This document shows positions 1 through 12,500 of a stretch of DNA of 64,000 bases, in pieces; position 1 is the first letter of the stretch, and every line of letters begins with the position of its first letter. The position numbers were made by a program, and so were the translations under genes. This stretch comes from Paramyrothecium sp. XJ0827. Its lineage: Eukaryota; Ascomycota; Sordariomycetes; Hypocreales; Stachybotryaceae. The notes under the pieces are model-generated. The model made no database searches, was not told the origin of the DNA, and worked only from the letters and a program-made list of their open reading frames with translations. The DNA lies in contig JAJFPB010000006.1 of the NCBI GenBank assembly GCA_020881915.1, positions 3,472,001 to 3,536,000 of the forward strand. The letters are read 5' to 3'.

Positions 1-1514
1 CACCCAAGCCCACAGATTACAAGCCGACAATGCTCGGGTCTTAATTCCGCAGCTCTTGACATCATCCCGCCGCTCGAAAGCACAAGTCTTACATGGCTCA
101 TTCAATGCAACGCAGCAGCAGAGACAAACCATTGCCCCAGCGTTTCGGTTTGGCCCGAGTCAAGCGGCGTCATAACTGCACGTAGCTGACACAAGACTCA
201 ACGCCTCTATCTTCACCGTTTCAAACAATGATCGGCTGTCGTTCCCCCCTCCCTCTTCCCACCCGTAAGCAGCGCCCGTTTGATCGTCCACAACCACCCC
301 CTGGGCCCGGAGCTTTTAGGTCGGGTCGGGTAGGATGAAGAGGGGGGCAATGGACCCTGCATTTCGCCCGGTCCGTGGCTCGTCGTCCTTGTCGCCACAG
401 CGCCCGGCGCTCCATACAAGGGGGGGATCCAAGGGACCACAGAACCGTGATGTCATCTTGACTAGTGCACTCATCGCTGACGGCTCGCGCGCGCGCTTGC
501 ATCTCGTCCGTCTGCCATTGACAGCTCGGAACAAGCCCGGAGCGAGTTAATCGTTGCTGCATATGGCGGACCCGGCGTTTCATTTGCTAATGTCAGCATG
601 AACCTTCAACGAAAAGCTCAATCCCTTTAGAATTAGGGCCCCAGGGTTCATCGGCGAATAAGACGGCGCGGAATCGTGACGGCATCGTGAAGTAAAGTGC
701 TTACAACGACGTCATTCCCCCCGCTGCGTAGGTCAAGAAAACGCCAAGCGATCGCATTCAAGATTCCCATTCCAACGCACTAGCCATGCAGGAACCTCCT
801 ATGCGCGCAGCTCGTCGTCATCCGCACTCCGAATGTGGCTCTCCTCGCCTGTGGTTTCCACACGAATAGAACCAGGCTAACGTCTCGGCACCTGCGAGAT
901 CGAGATGCCATTTACAATTCCCCATCCCTCGTAGTTCTGGGCAAGCGAACTATGACTGATGAGATCTCTTAGATCTCATCAAACCTGATCTCAGACAGTT
1001 TCTCGCATCTAACACCGAGACAGCCTCTCACGTGTGAATAACATCATATCGCCGCTCGTGTCTGAGCCAAGCACATACACCCGCCAATTGGAAATCGCCG
1101 GCTTCCAGTCATTCGTTCGTAATGTCTCATGCAAGTGTAGCGGCCCACGGACGATGACGACTTGAAGCTTGCGTGCTCCAGCCACAAAAGCTATTCCGGT
1201 GGATTGCCCATCCTCCCACTATTGTGTATGAATTGCTGAAATCATAAGGTGCGAATAGCTTCAAATGCGATCCAGGGTTCCATCGTTAAATCACAGCGAA
1301 CTCTGTTATTCCATATTTATCACTTGATCTTGAAGAAGAATGTAAAGATAAGCTTTGAATTCTGCATTGCCCATCACGGTAGGCAAGATGCAAACCTTGA
1401 CGGCCAGAAGAGTACACGCCTCGCAATGGTTTCTGACACCAGCCGAGATTCCATGAATCAACAAGTGTCAGGACTGTGCCTTCGTCGTGACTTGATAATC
1501 ACTTCGTAGCCGCC
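1..1514. other. Left-edge intergenic region, no gene seen
   Basis: No open frame here has an ATG start, plausible composition and splice structure together. Several overlapping GC-rich frames lie at 213-583 on both strands; frames that mirror each other like this are usually base-composition artefacts. The part next to the relic at 1515 (about 1200-1514) would be its promoter or leader. A perfect hairpin at 957-981 is listed separately. Confidence 0.6.
957..981. repeat. Perfect 11-bp inverted repeat with 3-nt loop
   Basis: The arms at 957-967 (TGATGAGATCT) and 971-981 (AGATCTCATCA) are exact reverse complements, separated by CTT. A third partial copy (TGATCTCAG) follows shortly after. It lies about 530 bp upstream of the secreted-protein relic. 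It could form a small cruciform or RNA hairpin or be a dimeric protein-binding site; no function can be assigned. Confidence 0.6.
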
Positions 1515-2458
1515 ATGAAGCTCAGCGTGCTCCCCATCACATTTGCGTTCGCTCTGGTCACCACCGCCATCGACATCGATCCCTCCCTCCCCGACGGCGT
1601 CTACTCCGTCCACCCCGACCCGTCCAGCCCGGGCCGCGTCCTGCACAGGCGCTTCGTCACCGGCGACCCGGAGACGGACCACTAGTACCGCAGCCGCACC
1701 CTCCGGGAGTCCGTCCCCATCGCCGCCGGCAAGCTCTTCTGCCGCGCCGACGGCGACGGTGCCGCCCGGCGCAACCGCACCCTGGACGTCGGCGACTACC
1801 ACGCCGCCGTCAGCGCGCTCTTCGAGGCGCCCCTCTTCTGATGCCCGACCCGTTCGCGCGCTACGCCCTGCACGGCTCCGCCGTCGCCTATGTCTGCAAC
1901 CTGCGCGGGCGCAACCCGGCCTCGCTGCTCGAGTACATGGCTGCCATGGCCGAGGCCGACGCGCGCTGCGGCGAGGGTGTCGCGGCCAAGCGCACCATGG
2001 CCGCCTGGAACAAGTGGTACGGCCGCGAGGCCCGGGGCCACCCCATCTGCAAGTACGAGCACGACCCGCGCGGCCTCCCCAACGACCTGCTGTGGTGGGA
2101 GGAGAGGGGCTGCCGGAACTACGTCAACGGCATCCGCCGCGGCGTCGGCGAGGCCGGGCGGTGCAACGACAACGCCGTGGGCGATGGCGTGTACCAGAAG
2201 CTGCGCGCCATGTTTCCGTGGTACAAGCCGCCGTTGAGCCGTGCAGGTTCCGAAGAGGAGGATGAACTTGGACTACCGGCACTCGACGGCAAGAGGCCTG
2301 AGCAGCCAGTCCAAAAGGCAAAGGGCAAAGGTGACGGTGGACGCGTTAATAGTGGCAGCGGCGAAGGACCACTGAATAAACACGCTGACAAGAAGCCGGG
2401 CGATAAAGGAGACAAGGAGAAGAGCAAGAGTAGCAAGCAGAAACACAAAGACGGATAA
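1515..2458 (+). pseudogene. Relic of a secreted small protein (stop codon plus frameshift)
   Basis: The ATG at 1515 opens a classic signal peptide (MKLSVLPITFAFALVTTA, about residues 1-18). The frame then hits TAG at 1683-1685, stays coding-like after it, and ends at TGA 1839-1841. A second frame, shifted by two bases, starts at the overlapping ATG at 1841 and runs to TAA 2456-2458. It carries Cys-spaced sequence (YVCNLRGRN, RGCRNYVNGI, RCNDNAV) and ends in a Lys/Asp/Gly-rich tail. Read together, they look like one ancestral secreted protein of roughly 310 residues. No canonical GTANGT donor would splice out the lesions, so I favour a pseudogene over an intron-containing gene. TGG to TAG at the first lesion would be a CpA to TpA change on the other strand, the direction favoured by RIP. 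I do not recognise the family. A sequencing error, or a shorter live gene starting at 1841, remains possible. Confidence 0.5.
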
Positions 2459-3100
2459 TAGAAAGGGGGCGGTATAAGGAAGAGAAGAGAGCCAGACAAG
2501 AAGAAGTCGGGATTTTGGAAAAGGTAAGGACTAAAAGTAAGATATTCGACATATGGTAACGGAGCTGCTCTGAAAACAGACATGCTTCTTCTCCCACATC
2601 AAGACCATCCCTTCTCTGCTTCACGCGATACATGTCAGCTCCACCAAAGTTTTACAACTCCTGATAAAGAGATGGATCATCCTGCACAATGCACTTTGCT
2701 TGAAGAGAGATAAAAGTTCTGGTTCATTCAACTTCGTAGCCGTTCCGTGGCCTTGTCTACCACACTACGGCAAGTCTGTACATCGCAAATCAAAATGAAG
2801 AAACCCCCAACGCCGACGCAACCACCTAATGCTCGCATGTTGCCACGCTTCAAACGCCAGCTGCTCCGATCCAACAGTGACTCCAACAAAAGCAGCTCCT
2901 TGGAGCCTGCTAATAATCTCAAACAAAAATCCAAGCCGGCGCGGTGTATCTTGCAGAATCAAACGCCTGCCGTTGATGCAAATGGCAAATATGCATCTCT
3001 AACAATGCTCTTTGTGCGTGCAGCCAGTCTCATCCTCAAAACACTCCAAATAAATGCAACAAGGCTTGTCATCACGGAAACTCCCATCCGCACCTCTGCC
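2459..3100. other. Intergenic region between converging genes
   Basis: This spacer holds the presumed 3' ends of the relic on its left and of the large minus-strand gene on its right. The short frames across it have no coding character. The first part (about 2460-2530) is purine-rich. I see no further gene. Confidence 0.55.
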
Positions 3101-6100
3101 TCATGCTTGGTTCCGCGTCCTGGAACGCGTCATCCGCTGCGGTCGCGTTTCCACTGTCTCAGCCTTCTGTGAGGCCGTTGTCTTCCGTGGCTTCGCAATA
3201 CCACTGCTCTGCTGTGTCGTCTTTGCAGCAGTCTTTCCCTTCTTGGCCTTCTCCTGGTGCGCCTCAAGAGGCTCTCTCCAGCCAACACTCTTCCGGTCCT
3301 TGATTGCTTTGGACTCTTCAGCTATTTTCTCCTGTGCTTCGTCCTCTTGCAGTTCTTGGGAGCGCCTAGCCAGAACTTGCGCGGGATACTCGGCATTGCC
3401 CTTATTTCTGCGAGTATTCAAGCGAGTCTGATGCATGAGATCTTGTTGCTCACTTCGAACGGATGAGTTGAGTACTGAACCCGCGGTACCTCGGCGAGTT
3501 CCAGGTCTATTGAGTTTGATAGGTGTCGGAATGGCCGACTTGGAGTTTGCAGTAGTGGTTCTGCCCAATACGCGCAGACGGGATGAACGGCGTGTCATAG
3601 ATTCATTCTCCATGTCGCCATCATCCTCTTGAGCATCAGCTTCCTCGGTAATGTGCGATGCCAGTGCAGCTGCTTCAGGAGCCGCTAGCTCGTCAATCTC
3701 CATTGCTTCCTTTTGTTTTGGTGCCTTGACTGTGCGACGAGTTCGCTTGGGCGCCGGCTCAATCGACTTCTTAAGCGGCGATTGAGACCCTGGGTCTTCC
3801 TTCAACTTGCGCTTCGCCTTCTGGGGGCTGGCAGTATTAGGGCTCTTAGCTCCTAGTGGTACGCGCTCAGCTGGTTGCGCGACGGGAGATCCATTCTCCA
3901 GGGTCGAAAATCGTCTCGGCTTCGAGCGCTTGATAAACTCCCGCATGTATTCTCGACCCGGGCTATCGTCATCGACAACAGACAGTTTCTGGGCCGCAGG
4001 GCTTGCAGCCACTATCGGGGCTGAGGGCACTTCCTCTGTTTTAAGGATTGGAGTAGATTCGAGCACATCGGCCTGTGCTTCGTTTTCAACTTCGGGGCTG
4101 ACATCGGCAAATGTTCGACGCGGAGTACGCCCGTTTACAGGTGTGAATGATAGGTTGAGAGGAGGAGAGGATGTGGGCGTAGTACTCTCCACCGCATCAA
4201 CAGGTGGAGGAGTTTGGAAGGAGCCGGCGTTGGTTGTAGTCTCGGGTAAATGGATCTGGGCCTGCGGCATGAAGGTTGAGGTGGCCTCGGGAGTGTTCAT
4301 TTGTGGAGTGTTTGAAACCACAGAGACTGGGGAGAGCCGGCTTGTTGTGTCTACGGCCTCGATAGATGGAAGCTCAGACTCCTCAGGGATGGTTGATGGT
4401 GTTGCCAAATCCTGTATGAAAGATGGAGTTGCCGGATAAGGGGATGGGGTCACTGCTGGTGCCACGCCCATTCGAGCGTCTGGCGTGAAAGCCAAAGGAG
4501 TGTCATCAAGAGGGGCGTGGAGCATGGAGAATCGTCTATGCTCGGGAGTATTGCGATCGACGACACCGATACCACTCATGGTGGGAGTATCCAAAATGGA
4601 TAATCCTGGGGACTCTGGGTGGGAGGATTCCTTGATAGAGAATGGAGATTCCGCCACAGTTTCATAAGGTGAGCTCGGTACAGCTTTTGCAGCTGGAGAC
4701 ATTGAAAAGTCGGAAACAACAAGCGTTGCGTCTTGGTCAGCCCGGGCGGACATTCGTTCCCAGAGACCAGATCCTCTCGCCGCAGGTGAAGCCGTAGTAG
4801 GTGACTGGGTGATGGGAGGTAGTTTGAGGGGCGAGCTTCGGGTAGGTCGAGTTGGGCTGCTAAATGTGACCCGCGTCTTTGAGGGGGATCCGCGCCGTGT
4901 TCTGGGTCCCAGTGAGATGCCTAGGTCTGAAACGTGGGCTTGAGAGCGACCGTTACTTTGTTCTGGACGATCGAATCGAATTCTTGGGGAGGAAGAGATC
5001 GCCGACGGCGATGTTGTAAATAGAGACTCATCAGAACCTTGGCTAGGAGGAAACATAGAGGCGTATTCGGTTGGCAACTTAAACCTGACGACCAGCCTCC
5101 CATTTTCATGCGAGATCACGACCTTAGCTTGACCATCGCAACGATCCTCGGCTATTTGTGCCAGCTGGTTAACGGGATGATCAGAACGGTGGATGCCAAA
5201 GATGTCGGGGTTTTGGCGAACATCAATATTTAGAACACCAGGGTTCTCTGGGGTGGCGTGACCGTTTGTAGTCATGACAGGAGCAGGAGTCTCTTCAACA
5301 GCAGGTGAGATCTGAATAGACGGCGTGGTTGAAAACAACCCGGCTGTGGTAGGTCCGCTCGTGCATGGCGTATTCTCAATTTTGAGGGGCGCAGAAGTAC
5401 GAGGAGTTCCTTTGTTTGGGCTTGTGGAGTCTAGCCGGTCTTTGTCCTTTGATGAAGGAGCCGGACTAGAGAAAATACTGCCGTTTGTGATTGCCAAGGC
5501 AGCTTTCTCCGCAAGCTTCTGGGGCGATGCAGAGCATCGTCGCTTCTGCACCTTGTAGGTGTTCTTATAAAGAGGCTCACTCTGCCGGCGACGACGTGAG
5601 TGCAAATCTTTGATACGTTTGGCTTCCTGTGCCTTATTGCCTGTTTCCGCAGTGCATGAGGCAAAGATTAGAGAGTAGGGGCCGAAGTCAAAGTTCGAGA
5701 GATTAGCGGACGAATCGAGGGTGTATGCCGAGAAATCGACGATAGGAGTGCTGGCAGCAGCGACTGAGGTAGCGTCCGCACGATGGTGGACTTTCGTTGC
5801 GCCAGGCGTTTCATGTAGAGGTGTGGACGGCGACTCGCTGCGATTCCACTTGGACGGTGTAGGAGCAGTTGGCCGAGCGAATTTGGACGGCGAAGGATGC
5901 TCCGGTTCGGCCTCTTGGGCGGGAGAATCAAAAGATGACGAGTCGAGGAACGACGGCAACCTGAAGGCATTTCCGGGTCGCACGTTCCCTGATTGCGGCG
6001 TAGTAGCTGCAGAGTATGGCCGCTTGTCAGGTGAGGTAAAAGTGGGCTTTATAGGAGAGCTCTCAGGCTGCCCGAACAGGAAGTTTGAAGACGAATCTTT

Positions 6101-7391
6101 GTAGGTGGGGGTAAACAAGGCATTCTCTGGTCTCTGGTCCTCAGTGACAGGGAACAAGCCGAGAATAGGGCTATAGAGGGAGGGCGTAGCTGTGAGCTTA
6201 GAGGTTGCAAACAGATCCTTGAGAGGCGTAGAAGGTACAGAAGCCGACTTAGTCGGCGACGGCTCAACCTTTGGGCTGGCTGCGGGTACAAGGTCAACCT
6301 TGGCAGCTTTGAGTCGACTGCAGCTGTTTTGCAAGGGACTCGAGGGTATGGCGTCTCGCTTAGTAGGAGACTTGGCCTCGGCGGTCGAGCGAGGAGGGCT
6401 CATGATATGAGGGCTGGTAGGTTCCGTAACATCGGTGATGGAAGACAGGTCAGGTACACCGTGCGCGGCCAGATGCTGGCGAGGATTGCGATGCAGCTCC
6501 TGCAGGATTGCAGTAGAGTGAGCAAACGATGCCTTCGCCATGTCCACATGGGTTACGCCGTCTTCCTCGGCTTTCTCGAGCAGTGGGCGGAGCTCAGTGT
6601 AAAGAGAGAGTCTGTTGCCCGGCATGATTCGCTCGTTTTTCGAGGCTTCGTCGGTCGCTAGTGTGCGCTTGGCTGGCACAATTCTGTATTCTTGCTCGTA
6701 CGTACGCAGTTTCGCAGTTGTAGACGTGCCGAGTATGTAGTTGGCAACATGCACTAGATCTCGTTAGCTTGGGCCGGGAGAAAAGCAGCAATTCAACCAA
6801 CCTCTCGCCTGCATTCTCATGCTGGTCACGCTGGCTTCCGACAAAGGCTCCCCCGTGAAACCTTTGTGCTGCTTCAGGCCGTCCCAAGGCCTGTGGAGGA
6901 GCTTCATGCGCCACGCCTTGAGAGCGTCGGCCTGAGAGCGAGCCTCTGACTGTGCCTGCAGGCTGCAAGGCGATGTTGCGTCAAAGCTGGGCACCGTTAC
7001 GCGCTTCATGATTGTACCGGGGAACAGCTGAGACTTGGCGACGGTGGGAACGCGTTCCCAAGCGGGCTGTCGGCTGACAGGTGGTGGGAGGGCCAGGTGA
7101 CCAAGCCAGTAACTATTCCAAGAACATCGGTTAATGTTTGTACGGGAGGCAGACGGCATCGAAAGGTTTGCGTACACTTCTTCTGGCATCTTGCCAGACG
7201 TGTTGCTGCTGTCGGTAGAGGCAGAACCGGATTTCGACGAGAATGCGGCGAACGCCGCGGGGAGAGAATTTCTAGCAAGAAGTTAGGTCAGTACAAGAAA
7301 TTCGAAGCGATTCAAAAGAACAGAGAGAGAAAACATACATCTTCACGGGCGCAAGCCCGGAATCCCACGATGGGGCCGCCGTCACATCCAT
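3101..7391 (-). CDS. Large disordered, SP/TP-rich protein of unknown function (four exons, about 1370 aa)
   Basis: The long final exon (6753-3101) is preceded by a consistent exon chain. It starts at ATG 7391 (MDVTAAPSWD) with exons 7391-7339, 7271-7176, 7112-6802 and 6753-3101. The introns are 67, 63 and 48 bp, and every phase joins cleanly. The middle 63-bp intron (7175-7113) is a multiple of three and may be retained, adding 21 residues. The N-terminal ~200 residues look folded (KAWRMKLLHRPWDGLKQH and LLEKAEEDGVTHVDMAKA). Most of the rest is low-complexity and packed with Ser-Pro/Thr-Pro sites, as in nuclear CDK substrates. A conserved-looking island lies mid-protein (VVISHENGRLVVRFKLP), another near the C-terminus (GREYMREFIKRSKPRRFS), and the tail is basic (RPQRMTRSRTRNQA). 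Nuclear localisation is inferred from Lys/Arg clusters. I do not recognise the family. The gene is divergent from vps60. Confidence 0.72.
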
Positions 7392-8384
7392 CGCGACGGC
7401 GGGCAGCACAAGCGCCGAAAGTAAACAAATCCCGGCAGCGGAGTGTACCAGCGAGCACGAGCAAGAAGACGAATATCGCGATGCGGAATCAAGGAGGTTA
7501 TGGACTCGACGGAGGAAGCTGAGAAAAGGCACGAGCACGGCGGGCGGAGGGAGGGCACGTTCGGACGAAGGAAACACGGTCCCGGCGCGCGTGGTCGTGG
7601 CTTTGGGTCGAGGAGAGGAAGCACAGGCGTGTACTGGAAGCATTTGTTTACAAAAATTGCCGGGGACCCTCACCAGTTGATGGGCCCGCTAGGCCGCTTC
7701 GGGACAGCTCCCAGTGCCAGCCCCCTGTCAGGCGAAATGAAGTCAAATGCCATCTGAAGACAATCTGAGATTCACGTCAAAAGGTCGGTGAGGGGACGGT
7801 GACAGTTGGCATGTTTACTTGTTTACAATGGGAGATCCCATGTGTGCCTTTGGCCGAAACAGAGACCGTCTACCGTGCAAACAATAGGGGTGCCTCCCAA
7901 TGGGAAAGCTACAAACAGACCATCCAGCATTCACGTGGACGAAGGCACTTTGTGCAACAAGTACCAGAGCATAAATCGCCACAACAGCGAGCGACCATTT
8001 GACGTTTGATTTCAGCCCAATACAATTGAGTTTGAATCCGTATCTTTTCATCATGATTTAAACCATTTCGTAGACTACAATGCCATGCACCGTTAAACTA
8101 GGATCATCCTCCCTCCCCATACCTTAACCTCAATGCTAAGCTGCTCAGCTGGATGAGTCAGCAAAGCTCGTCTCCCAAAGCGGCATGGTGGGGTCCAGGC
8201 TTCTTCTGCCCCTCCAGCTCAGCGCAACGTCATCCCGCCTCCGAGCCTCATCAAGACGTTCCGGCTCGCATAGACAAATATCCACGACCACCGTCCCGCA
8301 GGCAGCCGACTGGCCAACCGTCTCTACGCGCGAAGCAGCGAACCCTACTCTCACGCTCCCTACGAAACACATCCGCCGCCCAGC
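7392..8384. promoter_or_regulatory. Divergent promoter region between the 1370-aa gene and vps60
   Basis: About 1 kb separates the two divergent start codons, so it must contain both 5' leaders and promoters. The half near the minus-strand gene is GC-rich, the middle (7760-8100) is more AT-rich, and the vps60-proximal part is C-rich. I see no unmistakable TATA element and no additional gene. Confidence 0.5.
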
Positions 8385-9023
8385 ATGAACCGCCTCTTCG
8401 GCTCCAAGCCCACGGGGCCCAAGCCCACGCTCAACGGCGCCATCTCCAACCTCGACACGCGCATCGCCTCCATCGACACCAAGCTCAAGGCCATCAACGG
8501 CGAGCTCGGCGCCTACCAGGAGAAGCTGGCCAAGATGCGCGAGGGACCCGGCAAGTCGGCCATCAAGCAGAAGGCCCTTAAGGTCCTGCAGAAGCGCAAG
8601 GCCTACGAGGCCGAGAAGGAGAAGCTCGAGAGCCAGGTCTGGAACATGGAGCAGGCCCAGAGCATGCAGGACAACCTCAAGAACGTCATGACCCAGGTCG
8701 ACGCCATGAAGACCACCAACAAGGAGCTGCGCAAGCAGTACGGCAAGATCGACATTGACAAGATCGAGAGGCTGCAGGACGAGATGGCCGACCTGATGGA
8801 CGTCGGCAACGACATCCAAGAAAGCCTCGCCCGCAGCTACGAGATCCCCGACGAGGTCGACGAGTCCGAGCTGGATGCCGAGCTCGAGGCCCTGGGCCTG
8901 GAACAGGAGCTGGAGCAGGAGATGGGCGGGCACGTTCCCGGGTTCCTGCAGGACGAGGTGGTGCCGGAGTTTGTCGACGAGGCGCCCCAGACGGAGGACA
9001 AGGTGAAACAGGTAGCTGGATGA
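8385..9023 (+). CDS. vps60: ESCRT-III subunit Vps60/CHMP5 (SNF7 family)
   Basis: A single uninterrupted exon encodes 212 residues, close to the usual 210-230 for Vps60/CHMP5. The N-terminus MNRLFGSKP followed by a basic, Gln/Lys-rich helical hairpin (about residues 15-100) is the SNF7 core. Conserved Vps60 segments include WNMEQAQSMQDNLKNV and QYGKIDIDKIERLQDEM. The acidic C-terminal region (about 155-212, with SELDAELEALGLE and a final EFVDEAP) carries the MIT/Vta1-interaction part. In the family, Vps60 polymerises on endosomal membranes and recruits Vta1 to stimulate Vps4 in the multivesicular-body pathway. The start is well supported by family alignment. It is divergent from the large unknown gene and convergent with fwd-1. 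Lack of introns is unremarkable. Confidence 0.95.
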   Translation: MNRLFGSKPTGPKPTLNGAISNLDTRIASIDTKLKAINGELGAYQEKLAKMREGPGKSAIKQKALKVLQKRKAYEAEKEKLESQVWNMEQAQSMQDNLKNVMTQVDAMKTTNKELRKQYGKIDIDKIERLQDEMADLMDVGNDIQESLARSYEIPDEVDESELDAELEALGLEQELEQEMGGHVPGFLQDEVVPEFVDEAPQTEDKVKQVAG

Positions 9024-9531
9024 TCCGGTATTCGGCAGAGGTCCTCAGCAGCAGTACTATGAGAAAAGTCTCGATGAATGTTATAATTGCCACGAGAGAG
9101 CAAGCGAGGAGAAGGAATGAACAACTCTCACAGCTGTTTCACCAAGGCGTTAGGACGGAACTTGAATTTGCTTGGTTTGGCTTGGATATGTAATGGCTCA
9201 TTGGATAAAGACACCGCATGGCCCGGGAGTTTCTTAGGGTGCGTCGAGGCAAATTTTAATCATCGCTATTTAATGTATTCCTCTCCGCGTCCCTGTGTTG
9301 TAGAGCTTGGTAGAGCCCTTGCTACCTGCGCCAGTGCTGTTGTCTAGACCTGCGCCCATCTTTTGATCCTCGATGCATTTGACGAAGCCCACCCGGTTGG
9401 ACAAACAAAAATACCAAAACGACCGGCAGGAATTTCCCATTCCCTCAAATATCCCATCACCCATCCATGCACGCCAAACGAGATGCTCATCATGCTCTCC
9501 CCATATCACCCTGGTCGCCCATCGCAGTATT
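9024..9531. other. Convergent 3' region of vps60 and fwd-1
   Basis: About 500 bp lie between the two stop codons and must hold both 3' UTRs, possibly overlapping. The short open frames are not coding-like. Nothing else is recognised. Confidence 0.6.
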
Positions 9532-12500
9532 TCAATCCACCGTCGCAAAGAACCGTGAGGCCTCCTCCAACTCGGCGTCCCCGTTGCAAAAGTCCCAGCC
9601 AACGATGACTGGCGCCTGACTACAGCACACAATCTTTCGGGCGTCAAACTGCAACTTGAAGACGCGCGCCGGGGCGATCTCTGCTTCCGCTAGATGCGGA
9701 TGGTGGGTTGCCACGGCGGCGGCTTGGGCTTGGCCAAGAAGGGGGGGTTGCACGGCGGCCGGTGGTTGTGCTTGTTGCGGGTTTGGCGTGGCGAGGGTGG
9801 CGGTGGTAGCAGATGGGACTGCCGGGCCGGGGGCGTTTGCTGCCTGAGCAGATTCGCCTTGGGACGAGGAGCCCGGAGCAGCAGGTGACGTATTTTGCTG
9901 GCTGGCATCAGCCGCATTACTGTGAGAGCTCGTGGACCCTGCATTAGCCATGGAAGACGACGGGCCAGGTGTCCCTGGAGGCATTCCTCCGTTGAGGAGT
10001 CTTTGTCGCTGCAGGTTTACGAGCGCTTCTGCGACTGCCTGTCGCAGCAGGGTCCGCACAAAGGGGGATGGCTCACGTTCGATAGCGGCTTGCAGGTGGC
10101 TGTGGTATACAAGAATAGTGGGATGTTGAGCTAACGTCTGCTGCACTGCCGCGAGTCCGAGAGGCACGATCTGGTTGATAAGTTGCATGTAAGCAGATGC
10201 GGACCGCTGTGACTGCGGCTCCGGCAAAACAGGCACGGGCAGATTGGCAAGATAGGCGAGGTGACCGATGCTTGGCAACTGTTGACCACTAGGCGCTGAT
10301 CCAGGGCCTATATTTGGGGGTAAAACATTTGGGTGAAGAGGGATGTTGTTTCCGTCTGTTGGTGGATAGGAGCCAGACGGAGGTGCAAATTGTCTCTGAG
10401 CTGCCGCCGCTGCTTCCTCCTGACGTAGATGATGCGCCGGTTTCCAAACGCCTTCTTTATCGCGTCTCCAAATGATGATGCTTTGGTCGTAAGAGCCCGA
10501 GACGATACGCCCATATTTCTTTCCGCCTCCCCCGCCGGGTGGAATCCTGGCTCCCGTAGCCTGAATCTCAGTTGGTCGGGAGCTGCCAGCGTTCGCTCTT
10601 CGGCTGTGGCGTGATCGCCTCTCGGCCTCGTGCACAATTTCACCCGATTCAACAGCCTTGAAATAACGGGCGTCCACGGCCTTAGCTTCGGCCTCGTCTT
10701 CAGCTTGGCTGTAGGGCAGGTCACCAAACCCTGCCTGGACTGTCCGAACAAGATGTGCATGGCCGCGTAGCTGTGCGACCTTCAGCCCCGTTGGCGCATC
10801 GAAAATGCATACTTCGTAGTCGCTGCTACCGCTGACGATTCTCCTCCCGTCGAATTCGACGCACGCGATTCCCTTTTCGTGCGCGGGAATCGTCTTGGTA
10901 CAGACCTCCTTGGGCCAATTCCAGATCTTGATATGCCTGTCTCCTGACACGGAGACGATTGTCTCGTCGCGGATCTGGATTGCGTTCACCGCCGCGGTGT
11001 GGCCATCCAGTCGTGCAATCATGGTGAACGGAGGCTTAATCGGCAACTCTTGTGCTAGATCTGGTTCATAGCCATACCGTCTGAGATTTGTGGCCACCGG
11101 GTTGACTACCGGGTCATGCGGACCGTATCCGACATCCCCGTATCGTAATGGCCGTCGGTTGAATATCTTGATAGTCTTGTCCTTTGATGAGGTGACGAGC
11201 ACGCGGTTGTCGAAGCGCACGTTGAGGACGGATTCTCGGTGAGCTCTAGTGATCTTCTGTAGCAGCTCGCCAGTTGAAAATTTCCAGATGAACACGTTCG
11301 AGTCGCTGCTACCCGACACTAATAGATCTTCGTCCGGGTCCGCGTCGAACTGCAGGCACAGCACGGAGCCCGAATGCCCCATGAGTGGCGGTCGAGCCAG
11401 TCGTCGGGTATGGATGTTCCATATCCGCATCGTCTGGTCCCGGCTCCCGCTGACGAGGTAGTTTGAATCGAACTGTATGGTGTAGACGCACTCCTGGTGT
11501 CCCTCCTCGGGAAAATTGGGGTGCGGCAGTTGGAAAGTGGTGTATTTGCCGAGCTCCCAATTAGACTCCAGGCGCCGCCTCATGTTGTAGAGATACTTCC
11601 AGTTGATCCGATAGCGAGAGCCATTAACATCCCACATGCCAAGGGTTGACTTCATGATGTTGCCAGGGACATCGCTGGGGAGGATGGGTGGCAGTGATAC
11701 CAAATGTGCGTTGTCAAGCTCTTTACGTTTGCCCCGGGATTCTGGCGTGCTAAGACTCCTGTCGATGCTCTTGCCCTTAGACGAGGAGCTGTCAACGTCC
11801 ATGTCGCCGAAAAGCCCAACATTAGGTCTGCTGGACGAGGATGAAGAGTGGGGAGAAAGAACTGGCGTCTCGCCGGTCACTGTTCCATTGGCGCTTGCTT
11901 GACGATCGCTGTCAGGCATTTCTAGGTCTTCATCCTCGTTGAGGAGTGCCCGAATCTTGCTTGTATGACCTTCGGATGTTTGTATTCGGTGCAGGTGGCT
12001 TATTGAAGTGTTCATGCCCGCATTGACCTTGGTTTCCCATGCGTCGATCTCGCTCCGTATAGCTTTCCAGCCCTCCATGTAGTACAACCTCTCCCACAAC
12101 TTTCGATCCAGAGCCAAATCGTACCAGGCTCGACATGTTTGAAGGACGCTGACGAGAGAGACGGGGTCGAGGTAAGAGAGGACCTTGAGACAAATTTCGG
12201 GCGGGAGATAACGGATGAAGTCGATGTATAGTCTAGGATTAAGTCGCTGCACGATTTCGGCAATGGCAGAAGTGGGCAGCTCGTCGAGCAGAGCCATGGT
12301 CAGCTCTGTAGGCTTCATGTTAGCAAAGGGAGGTCAAGGGCGCTGGGTCTGTGGCGTCACTGACCTGTCCTGACCTTGACAGGTAGCACAGCGGCATTGC
12401 TCGCCAGCCATGATGGAAGATCGCTGGGAGATCGCAGGGTGGAGAGGAGCACTGGAAGATCAAAGTGAGGAGTGGGATTGAGAGGGTCTTCGGAGTACCC

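Noticed and set aside
8145..8933. 262-codon Leu-rich minus-strand frame
   Set aside because: Antisense of vps60; the Snf7 frame on the plus strand is the conserved one.
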